Assembly: GCA_001275005.1 (NCBI GenBank)
Contig: JWZX01002841.1
Coordinates: 1 to 29,137 of the forward strand
Direction: 5' to 3'
Source: Chrysochromulina tobinii
Lineage: Eukaryota; Haptophyta; Prymnesiales; Chrysochromulinaceae
Length of the DNA stretch: 29,137 nucleotides
Made by a program: the position numbers and the translations under genes. The notes under the pieces are model-generated. The model was not told the origin of the DNA. It saw only the letters and a list, made by a program, of their open reading frames with translations, and did not search any database. This document shows positions 22,540 to 29,137 of this stretch, in pieces (the first letter of the stretch is position 1; the number at the start of each line of letters is the position of its first letter).

Positions 22540-25482
22540 TCAGACTCTCACGGGCGAGTTTGCACCAAACGCGACTGCAAAGATGTCAAATGTGAGGGAC
22601 TTGCGCTTCGAGCCGTGCCGTGCGTTGATGCTAAAGATCAACTCCTGAGCTGACGCCTCCTCCATGACCACGTGCAACTTCCGCAGGGTCCGAGCCAGCT
22701 CACCGGCAGAGACGTTCCCAGAGCGGTTCGCATCGATCATGTCAAACGTTGCCTTCACACCCATACGCGCGACGATGCCTTGCATCGCTATCATCGCCTG
22801 CTCCGCCGTCACAGGTGACGGCGATGGCGGCTGTTGCTTGAGCTTGTCGGCCGACGGCGGCAGCGGAGAGAGCTGTTGCTGCTGCTGCTGTTGTGTCTGG
22901 CGCGACCCCTCGCCATGCACAGTACCCTTGGCAAACGCGACTGCAAAGATGTCAAACGTGAGGGACTTGCGCTTCGAGCCGTGCCGTGTGTTGATGCGAC
23001 GAATGAGCTCCTCAGCCGTAGCCGCGTCCATCGCGAGCGGCGCCATCTTCAGCTTCGCGAGAGCGCCCACGAGCTCATCGGCCGACACACGCCCTGATCG
23101 GTCGGCGTCCATGGCATCGAAGACGGCACGCGTGCCGAGCTGGTCGACTTGCCGCTGAATGGCCTCGAGAACTAACTCGATGACGTTGGCAGGCAGCGGC
23201 GTCGGGCTCGCCTGCTGGGGTGACGCCTGCGACGGGAGAGGTGCCTGCTTTGCATTGGCCACCTTGGAGGAGAAGGCGACGGCGAAGACGTCAAGCGCGA
23301 GAGAGTCACGCTGCGAGCCATTGCGCCGGTTGATCGCCTTGATGAGCTCCAGAGTCTCGGCCTCCTCTAACACGCCCACCTTCATCCTTTGCAAGGCCTC
23401 CGAAAGCTCATGAGCGTCCACACGCCCCGAGCGGTTCGCATCGAGCCTCTCAAAAAGGGCCTTCGCGCCCAATTTCACGGTGTATTCGTCCAGGGCTTTA
23501 ACCACCTGATCCTCCGTCAGCCTAGGGAGCGGGCCGTTCGCGATGACGTGTGCCGGCTTCGACCCTCCTATGAACGAGGCAGCGCCAGCCACTGCCTCGG
23601 CCTCGGCCTCGTCGCGCCTCTCCATGCGCTCGAGAAAGCGCTCGTCGTCCTCGCGCTCGAGGCGCTCGGGGGTCTGTCGATGGCGCCGCCGCCGGTGCTT
23701 GCCAGGGGCCACACCGCCGTCGCCTCCATCTGGGTTATGGTTAGGGTTCGGGTTAGGGTTTGGGGCCACACCACCGTCGCCTCCATCTGCTGCCGCCTCC
23801 TTGGGTGATGCCCGCGGCGGCGCTGAGCCAGTGGAAGGCGGCGCGGGCCGTGGCGGTGGCGATGCCTCCTTGCCACGTGGTGGTGGCGATGCCTCCTTGC
23901 CAACGGAAACCACCGCCCCCGTCGACACAACCTTCAAAACATCCCTGGTCCCCTCCGCCTGCACTGCCGCCCTCGCGGGCGTCGTCGCTGCGCCCGGCAC
24001 AGCGTCCGGCACCGCCTGCTTGGCTTGCTTGGCCGCGGCTATGTTACTGGCTATCTGACTGTGGAGCACCACCGGCGAGACGGCCGTGGCCTTGGCCTCT
24101 GCAGTCTCCTCTGCAATCGCCTCGAGGGGACGTGCGATCAGCTTCTGACGGTAAGCCTCTGCAAACACGGAGGGTGCCGCTGCAACGCTCGACGGAGGCC
24201 GTTGGCTCGAGTTGGGCGCCGAGTTGGGCGCCGGCATGGGCGCCGGCCTGAGCGCCGACTTGGGCGCTCCCTTGTCGGATGGGTCGATCTTGCTGCCGCC
24301 GCCGCCCGCACGCCGCCGGCGATTGAGGAGCGGCCCCCGCCACACAAACACACACACAGCAATGAGGACAAGGGCCACGCCGCCCGAGATCAGGCCGAGA
24401 TTCAGGGGATCGCTGAGGAAATCGTCTTTCTCTGGGGCTAACCCTAACCCAGGCGGGCTGAGTGGCGGCGGTGAGGGCGGCGGCGGTGGCGCGACTGCAA
24501 GCGGCACGGGGACTTGGGTCAGCACGGTCACAGCCGACGTTGCATTGACAGTCACGCCGAGGGAGCTCAAAATCTCACTGGGGTTGGAGGCGATCAGCGC
24601 GTTGGCGGAGGCGTTGACGGCCTCGGCAGTGGCACTGCTGCTCACAGGGCCGTTGTTGGGGATGGTGAGCGTGATGGAGAGCAGCACGCTGCCCGCGGAG
24701 ATGCGCACGGTCGTCACGCAGGTTGGGCGGAGACAATTGAGCCTTGTGCTGAGCGTGTCCGTGATCGCATGCATCTGAGTCACGTTGTAGTCACTCACGT
24801 CACCATCGGCGGTGAGGTCGAATCTCACGACCGTTGAGATGACTGAGACGACGGTCAGACCACTGCTTAGGGGGGGAAAGGGGGGGTATGAGGGCGCCGG
24901 TGGCGATGGCGGCGGAGGCGATGGCGGAGGCGGTGAAGGCGGTGGAGATGGCGGAGGCGGTGAAGGCGGTGGAGATGGTGGTGGCGACGGTGGCGGCGAG
25001 GGTGGAGGCGAGGGTGGTGGAGGCGATGGCGGAGGCGGCAACGGCGGAGGCGATGGCGGAGGCGGTGAAGGCGGTGGAGATGGTGGTGGTGACGGCGGTG
25101 GAGATGGTGGTGGTGACGGCGGTGGAGACGGCGGTGGGGATGGCGGCGGAGGCGAGGGCGGAGGCGGCAACGGCGGAGGCGATGGCGGAGGCGGTGAAGG
25201 CGGTGGAGATGGTGTTGGTGACGGCGGTGGAGACGGCGGTGGGGATGGCGGCGGAGGCGCTGGCGGCGGTGGCGAGGGCGGCGGCGATGGGGGCGGTGGA
25301 GATTGTGGAGACGGCGGTGGGGATGGCGGCGGAGGCGAGGGCGGAGGCGGTGAATGCGGATGTTGTGCCGGTGGTTGGGAAGGCGAGGGTTGAAAGGGAG
25401 GCGAGGTTGGTGGCGGCGGCGAGGATGTCGCGCAGCTTCTAGTCACGAGCGCCACCATGAGGTATTTTGGCATACCATTCAT
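22540..25482 (-). CDS. Pro-rich surface protein with SEA-like domain, TM helix and three EF-hand modules
   Basis: From the ATG at 25482 the product is 980 aa; the frame is open to 25710 but only from a TTG, and ATGs at 25473 and 25458 are alternatives. Order: a short weakly hydrophobic N-terminus (MPKYLMVALVTRSCATS); ~170 residues of SPPP/SPPPP repeats, as in pherophorins and extensin-like wall proteins; a ~110-residue alpha/beta domain with RISAGSVLLSITLTIP, where GSV is placed like a SEA-domain cleavage motif; a second Pro-rich linker; one transmembrane helix (LGLISGGVALVLIAVCVFVW); a basic stop-transfer (NRRRRAGG); a disordered linker; and three ~90-residue EF modules. Each module has a canonical loop (DANRSGRVDAHE at 23407-23442, DADRSGRVSADE at 23074-23109, DANRSGNVSAGE at 22699-22734) and a degenerate partner loop ending D(V/I)FAVAF. 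Topology suggests an extracellular stalk and cytosolic Ca2+ binding. The signal peptide is weak, so an upstream exon is possible. Confidence 0.82.
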   Translation of the reverse strand: MNGMPKYLMVALVTRSCATSSPPPPTSPPFQPSPSQPPAQHPHSPPPPSPPPPSPPPSPQSPPPPSPPPSPPPPAPPPPSPPPSPPPSPTPSPPPSPPPPSPPPLPPPPSPPPPSPPPSPPPSPPPSPPPSPPPSPPPSPPPPSPPPLPPPPSPPPPSPPPSPPPSPPPSPPPSPPPPSPPPSPPPPSPPPPSPPAPSYPPFPPLSSGLTVVSVISTVVRFDLTADGDVSDYNVTQMHAITDTLSTRLNCLRPTCVTTVRISAGSVLLSITLTIPNNGPVSSSATAEAVNASANALIASNPSEILSSLGVTVNATSAVTVLTQVPVPLAVAPPPPPSPPPLSPPGLGLAPEKDDFLSDPLNLGLISGGVALVLIAVCVFVWRGPLLNRRRRAGGGGSKIDPSDKGAPKSALRPAPMPAPNSAPNSSQRPPSSVAAAPSVFAEAYRQKLIARPLEAIAEETAEAKATAVSPVVLHSQIASNIAAAKQAKQAVPDAVPGAATTPARAAVQAEGTRDVLKVVSTGAVVSVGKEASPPPRGKEASPPPRPAPPSTGSAPPRASPKEAAADGGDGGVAPNPNPNPNHNPDGGDGGVAPGKHRRRRHRQTPERLEREDDERFLERMERRDEAEAEAVAGAASFIGGSKPAHVIANGPLPRLTEDQVVKALDEYTVKLGAKALFERLDANRSGRVDAHELSEALQRMKVGVLEEAETLELIKAINRRNGSQRDSLALDVFAVAFSSKVANAKQAPLPSQASPQQASPTPLPANVIELVLEAIQRQVDQLGTRAVFDAMDADRSGRVSADELVGALAKLKMAPLAMDAATAEELIRRINTRHGSKRKSLTFDIFAVAFAKGTVHGEGSRQTQQQQQQQLSPLPPSADKLKQQPPSPSPVTAEQAMIAMQGIVARMGVKATFDMIDANRSGNVSAGELARTLRKLHVVMEEASAQELIFSINARHGSKRKSLTFDIFAVAFGANSPVRV
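22567..22997. repeat. 65-bp near-identical direct repeats in EF modules 2 and 3
   Basis: 22567-22631 and 22933-22997 are 65 bp each with two mismatches. They encode the RHGSKRKSLTFDIFAVAF end of modules 2 and 3. The rest of these modules, and module 1, is much more diverged. Confidence 0.93.
23705..23789. repeat. Telomere-like insert flanked by a 28-bp direct repeat, inside coding sequence
   Basis: A 29-bp tract at 23733-23761 (ggttatggttagggttcg..., telomere-like TTAGGG units with substitutions) lies between two 28-bp copies of ggggccacaccNccgtcgcctccatctg (23705-23732 and 23762-23789, one mismatch). On the coding strand it gives NPNPNPNHNP between two DGGDGGVAP units. The period of 57 bp keeps the frame. 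Confidence 0.9.
24437..24450. repeat. Short telomere-like tract (gctaaccctaaccc)
   Basis: Two CCCTAA-type units within the EF-hand gene code for GLGLA on the minus strand, just outside the transmembrane helix. Two units alone could be chance, but this is one of three such sites within about 2.4 kb. Confidence 0.6.
24886..25400. repeat. SPPP-coding minisatellite with ~129-bp higher-order unit
   Basis: On the plus strand this is ggcggaggcgatggcgga-type sequence. It is purine-rich on one strand and codes for SPPP/SPPPP on the minus strand. A longer segment starting near 25024 is repeated near 25153 (offset 129 bp, 43 codons) with few changes. All plus-strand open frames here are repeat artefacts. 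Confidence 0.93.
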
Positions 25483-25710
25483 TGCAGCTTTGTCGCGCAA
25501 CCAATGTGACTGGAAGCTAGCTTTTCGGCATAGTCTGGAAATAGATTTTTGGGGGACAGAGTGAAAAAAGTAACCGCAAAGCATGCAATCACCCCAATGT
25601 TGTCTGTTTTTTCCGGTTACGTCCACAGTGTGCATGCATTCCCTCTCCAGTGTGAAAGCCTTTGTGTTATGCTGTGGTAGTGGCTGGTCGGTACCTTGTG
25701 TGTCGATCAA

Positions 25711-26298
25711 CTGACCCTTTCGCTGAGCTCTCTCAAGAGGACTTTTGAGGACGCCGTGGTGTCGGTGGAGGCCCCCGCCACTGCCACCGCCGCATCTTTA
25801 GCCGCATCTGCCGCCGACGCCTCTGCCGCCGCCGCCTCTCTGCCGCCGCCGCCTCGACCGCCGACTCCGCCGCTGAGGGCGAGACGGTGGCGCTGTTATG
25901 GTGGGGTCGGCTCACGCGTTGCCCACTTCTGCCACCGTGCCTTCGACAGCGCTGATCGAAACGCCGCCGACGAGGGGCAACAGCAGCAGCGGCGCGCCTG
26001 GCGAGGCTGCACAGGGCGGCCATGAAGACGACCAAGTCGACGCCCTGGGCCCAAGATGACGAACACGGCGTCGCGCCCGCTGCGCCGGCTCGTTTGAGCC
26101 CGACCCCCCTCCGCTTCAACGCCGGACGGCTCGCCTTCAGAGGTTGATCCGTCTCTCTTCTTAACTGAGGGGAGCGGTGTTACCAAAGAGGGCGACAGTT
26201 CGGAGGCGAAGCGGCGGCGGAAGGAGCTGTGAAGGCGCTGCGGCTGCTGCCGCGCAAGGACCAAGTACGCAAGCAGTGACGCGACGCCCGAGAATGTG
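25711..26298. other. Unresolved region between divergent genes
   Basis: About 590 bp lie between the EF-hand gene and the IQ-motif gene. A plus-strand frame at 25696-26025 is Ala/Pro-rich. A minus-strand frame at 25896-26348 includes a hydrophobic helix-like stretch (FSGVASLLAYLVLA) and a basic/acidic tail. A plus-strand stretch near 26180-26230 reads EGDSSEAKRRRKEL. Any of these could be exons of the gene starting at about 26299 or of a small unseen gene, but I cannot choose. Confidence 0.35.
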
Positions 26299-27708
26299 AT
26301 GCTGGCGCTCACGGCAGCCTTCGGTGGGCACGCAGGCGGACCCACCACCCCCCGCGCGCAGCCTCGACTCTACGCATCCTACGAGGGCGAGGGCGAAGGC
26401 GAGGCCGGGTTTCTGGACGCGCAGGCCCTCGAGCCACCGCGTATGCTCGAAGGCTACTCGGCCTCGCCGCTCTACGCCTCCAACGAAACTTCGCGCCATG
26501 CGTCGAGGGCAGGTAGTAAGGAGTCAACGGCCATGCACGTGCAGGGCCTGCCGCCAACGGCTATGCCCTTCTCCGCCGCGCTCGCCTCCATCGCGGTTGA
26601 GGGCTCGCCGAGGCTCACCCTCGGCGTTTCCCTCTCTCCGCCGACGGACGAAGTGCTCAAGACGGCGTCGGAATTCCCTCCCGCGGGCTCCAGATCTCCC
26701 GGGATCTCCGCGAGATCTCCCGCGGGCTCCAGATCTCCGCTGCCCACGCCTCCGCCCTCGCCCCCTCCGTCGATGGCCACGACCAATCAGCTGCGACTGC
26801 CCTCGTTGCAGAGGCAACGGCCGTGGCCCGTGCTCCCGCCGCCATCGCGGCTGGGAAGGGGATCGCGAGCGCCAACGCAAGCGCCGGCCGCCCCTGCCGA
26901 GGAGCCGAAGCTGCCGCCGAAGCGCCAACTCACGCAGCCGAAGCCGCCACCGAATGGCAAGAATGATGCTCCGAATGCCATCAAGGCGAAGCTCCAGTCC
27001 GTTGAGAACAGTTTGATCAAGGCGAAGCGCTCGCGCAAGCTCTTCGACCGCGAGGCCCGTGCCTTCAACTCCGAATCGCTGGCAGCCTTCCAGGACGTCG
27101 TCTTCGAGCTCGCCCCCATCGACGAGCCCTTTCTAGGCGCCTGGATGATGTCGAGCGAGCAGCACTGCAACTGCACCACCACAGAACTCCTCGAGCGGCA
27201 ACGGCTTGTCCAGGCGCGTGCACTGAGCGCCTGCGGATCGCGTACGAGTGCCCATCACAGCGCGTACGAGTGCCCATGATTGTGGCTGTGAGTGCCTCTG
27301 ACCGCCGTCTGAAAGTGCTCCTTCACCCCCTGGCTCGGGCAGCTGCTGTGTGAGACGCGCTTCGACTCGATGCAACGGCTCCTCGGCTTCTGCGTCCTCT
27401 TCCACAGCCTCGGAGAGCACGTCGCCGCCTTCTGGCCGCGCTGGAGCCTCGGGCTGCTCGGGTATGACATGAGCCGCTCGCAGTCGATCATGCGCGTCGC
27501 CACGACCGCCTCGCCCGTCTCGGGCATGGAGGTGCGTGAGCGCATGCTCAGCATTCGCACTGAGACCCACCGCCACCGCGCCGCCGGTCGGATCCAGCGC
27601 AAGTGGCGCTACGTTCGCTTTGCGCGCTGGATGAAGCTCAAAGTGTCGGTACGCTCATCGGCACGCCACCAGCCTCACCTCCCCGAGGCACTGCCGGCAG
27701 TGCACTGA
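26299..27708 (+). CDS. Disordered protein with C-terminal IQ motif, probably two exons
   Basis: I do not recognise the family. I propose joining 26299-27213 (305 codons) to 27343-27708 (121 codons plus stop), 426 aa in all. Residues about 1-215 are Pro/Ser/Ala-rich and disordered. A basic helical region follows (APNAIKAKLQSVENSLIKAKRSRKLFDREARAFN), then FQDVVFELAPIDEPFLGAWMM. Exon 2 reads LLCETRFDSMQRLLGFCVLF, a Trp-containing block (AAFWPRWSLGLLGYDMSRSQS) and RAAGRIQRKWRYVRFARWMK, a good IQ calmodulin-binding motif. The two parts are in the same frame, and exon 2 reads open upstream of its first ATG without a start codon, which argues for one gene interrupted by an intron (TGA at 27277). The 5' end is uncertain, because an upstream exon in 25.7-26.3 kb is possible. 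Confidence 0.5.
27214..27342 (+). other. Candidate GC-AG intron in the IQ-motif gene
   Basis: The donor is TCCAG|GCGCGTG and the acceptor CTCGGGCAG|CTGCTG. The length is 129 bp, a multiple of three, with an in-frame TGA at 27277. It contains a 16-bp direct duplication, gcgtacgagtgcccat, at 27240-27255 and 27262-27277. A stronger GT donor (gtgagtg, ~27291) lies after the stop and would need a second intron. Confidence 0.45.
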
Positions 27709-28430
27709 CTTGGATGATATTGGATGCAGCCGGAGGCGGGGGAGAGCGGGGGGAGAGCGGGGAGATCGGGGGAGATCGTTGTGCGGCGGGGGAGATCGAT
27801 GGAGATCGGGGGAGATCGGGGAGCTAGAAGACGCTGGAGCTCAGAGGGTATGGGAACACAATGTGAGTGTGCAGCCGACGAGTAGCGTTGTGATGGGCAG
27901 GGGCGGGGAAGCAAGGGGATGTGTAGGGGAGGACTCAAGACGGTGTTCTGTCAGAGTGGAGATGCGCGCTGGTGAAGCGAAGTCGAAGCACGAAGGGCGT
28001 CCCCCACTCATGGACTCTCGCCCATTTAGCGATGCGGCATGCGAGCGGTTCGGCAGCGGCGAATGTATGGTTGCATCGAGGTGTGGGCTGTGGGTCATGT
28101 GTTCTTGAAATTGTTGTAAGCTCGCGCCCGGTTACTTTTACTCGCGTCCACACGCGTCAGGTGTCGTGCTCCGATCGCACACCGCTCTGCGCGCGCACGC
28201 GCCGTTTCGTCTACGCTCGGTCCCCGCCCTTCGATCCGGAGTTCTGGACATCGGTCTGAGGTCGCGTCTCTGAGGCCCGGCCGTCCCTACGCCGCCCCCT
28301 GGAGCACTCGGCGCGCTCTCCTCGAATGCGCGCGCTCGCTCTCTCGCCGCGCGCTCTCTCGCTGCTCTCTCCCCTCCCTCTCGATCGTCGGTCTCTTGTC
28401 GAGCTTCGCTCTCAGCCTGCTGCGGCTTCC
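27709..28430. other. Intergenic region between convergent genes
   Basis: These 722 bp contain a ggagatcggg minisatellite (27735-27822) and a pyrimidine/CG-rich stretch at 28300-28390. A minus-strand frame continuing past the zinc-finger stop (28138-28430, Glu/Arg-rich) may be an alternative spliced C-terminus, but I see no reason to prefer it. Confidence 0.5.
27735..27822 (+). repeat. Purine-rich ggggagatcg minisatellite
   Basis: Irregular units of 10-13 bp (ggggagagcg, then ggggagatcg and ggagatcgat variants) are repeated about seven times. The strand asymmetry (almost all purine on plus) is strong. Confidence 0.88.
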
Positions 28431-29137
28431 TCAGCCGAGGTTCGCGGCCGCCGCCGATGCTGGCAGCGGCGCCGCGCTCATCTGGCACTTCTTCTGGTGG
28501 GTGGCGAAGTCCCGTTTGGCCTTGCAGCCCTTGAAGACCGCGCCGCAGCGGCACGCCGCGCCCACCGCGCAGCAGGCTCTGGCCTTGGAGCCGGAGCAAT
28601 AGCCTTTGCCGCACGCCGGGCAGCTGAAGGGGAAGACGCCCGTGTGCACGCCTTCGTGCTGTAGGTAAAGACAGTGGGTTTTGAAGTGCTTACCGCACCC
28701 CGCCCAGAGGCAGAGGCGCGTGTCCTCCTCGATGCCGTGCGCCTCGGCCGCGTGCGCCCACACAGCCGCGCTCGTCGGGTCCTTGAAGGTGCAGTCGGCC
28801 TCTGGGCACTCGAAGCCCGTGATTGCCGCCGCGTCGCCCTTGACGTGCATGGCCTCGTGCCGCAGCAGACCTCTGAGGCGGTCGCCGCCCTTGCCCAGCG
28901 CCGCGAAGAGCCTGCCGCAGCCGTCCCACAGGCATGGTGTTTTGCCCGCGTCGTCGACGACTCGGTCACCTGGGCCGTTGCCAATGACGCCGAAGTGCTC
29001 CTTGCCGTGGCTTATTGCCTCGGCCGCCGTATCGAAGAACGCGCCGGAGCCGCGCGGGCACTCGAAGCCTTGGCCGCCCGGCGCCACGCTCGCATGCACG
29101 CCGCGCGAAACGAACACCTTGGGCTTCGGCGCGCCCG
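28431..29137 (-). CDS. C2H2-type zinc-finger protein, 5' partial
   Basis: The frame is open to the window edge. No ATG occurs in the visible part (the first possible start is a GTG at 29117), so the N-terminus lies outside. Visible fingers in order: a degenerate one with a single Cys (FECPRGSGAFF...ISHGKEHF); CLWDGCGRLF...LLRHEAMH; FECPEADCTFKD...VWAHAAEAH; CLWAGCGKHFKTHCLYLQHEGVHTG, the best match to C-x4-C-x12-H-x3-H with a TG linker; FSCPACGKGYCSGSKARACC, a finger whose His are replaced by Cys; and CRCGAVFKGCKAKRDFATHQKKC. The C-x4-C spacing with Trp (LWDGC, LWAGC) recalls the GLI/ZIC-like subtype. DNA or RNA binding is likely; targets are unknown. The protein ends in an Ala-rich tail. Confidence 0.75.
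   Translation of the reverse strand, partial: GAPKPKVFVSRGVHASVAPGGQGFECPRGSGAFFDTAAEAISHGKEHFGVIGNGPGDRVVDDAGKTPCLWDGCGRLFAALGKGGDRLRGLLRHEAMHVKGDAAAITGFECPEADCTFKDPTSAAVWAHAAEAHGIEEDTRLCLWAGCGKHFKTHCLYLQHEGVHTGVFPFSCPACGKGYCSGSKARACCAVGAACRCGAVFKGCKAKRDFATHQKKCQMSAAPLPASAAAANLG

Noticed and set aside
24812-25442. Gly-rich (GGDGGGGEGGG) and Met/Val/Ala/Glu-rich plus-strand ORFs opposite the SPPP region
   Set aside because: They are complements of the SPPP-coding minisatellite. The minus-strand frame continues into a TM helix and EF-hands, so it is the real one.
28138-28614. Minus-strand 158-codon ORF (Glu/Arg-rich) overlapping the zinc-finger gene
   Set aside because: Its first half is an out-of-frame shadow of the zinc fingers. 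The charged second half could be an alternative spliced tail, but no clear splice sites link it.

Overview
The window looks like nuclear DNA of a flagellated, plastid-bearing, GC-rich unicellular alga. A haptophyte fits best, but this is inferred from gene content and not proven. The reasons are: eukaryotic-only genes (radial spoke RSP4/6, NEDD8 E1 regulatory subunit, DHHC palmitoyltransferase, palmitoyl-protein thioesterase, a FANCE-like protein); a GrpE co-chaperone whose leader looks like the signal-peptide-led targeting sequence of a secondary plastid; very few introns, at least one apparently GC-AG; strong GC3 bias; and many in-frame minisatellites rich in Ala, Lys and Pro. There are no operons, CRISPR arrays, rRNA genes or complete mobile elements, and I could not find a tRNA.

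Layout. 0.5-2.4 kb: an Ala/Lys repeat protein (+). 2.6-4.2 kb: RSP4/6 (+). 5.2-7.0 kb: NAE1/AXR1-like (-). 7.3-8.0 kb: a DoxX/TMEM35-like membrane protein (-). 8.1-9.7 kb: a PPT1-like thioesterase in two exons (-). 9.9-11.5 kb: an alpha/beta hydrolase (-). 11.7-14.2 kb: a secretory sulfotransferase-like protein with two in-frame minisatellites (+). 14.7-15.8 kb: a CRYZ-type quinone oxidoreductase (+). 16.1-17.3 kb: an unrecognised protein (-). 17.8-18.9 kb: a TPT/nucleotide-sugar transporter (-), 38 bp from a divergent FANCE-like gene (+, 18.9-20.0 kb). 20.4-21.2 kb: plastid-type GrpE (-). 21.3-22.1 kb: a DHHC palmitoyltransferase (+) ending inside a 77-bp tandem repeat. 22.5-25.5 kb: a large Pro-rich ectodomain / SEA-like / transmembrane / triple EF-hand protein (-). 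26.3-27.7 kb: a disordered protein with an IQ motif, probably split by an intron (+). 28.4 kb to the edge: a partial C2H2 zinc-finger gene (-).

The genes do not form one pathway, as is usual for a nuclear locus. Functional themes are the flagellum (RSP4/6), protein modification (neddylation; S-palmitoylation and its removal), secretory and surface chemistry (sulfotransferase-like protein, sugar-phosphate transporter, Pro-rich surface protein) and calcium sensing (EF-hand and IQ proteins).

The two strongest leads are these. (1) The thioesterase gene contains a 115-bp intron bounded by a tandem duplication of exon sequence around AG|GC and filled with seven 10-bp repeats, which looks like a recently born intron. 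(2) The protein at 22.5-25.5 kb combines a (S)PPP-rich stalk, a membrane-proximal SEA-like domain with a GSV motif, one transmembrane helix and three cytoplasmic EF-hand modules. I do not recognise this as a described receptor architecture. Short telomere-like CCCTAA tracts lie inside this gene and in the repeat beside it.
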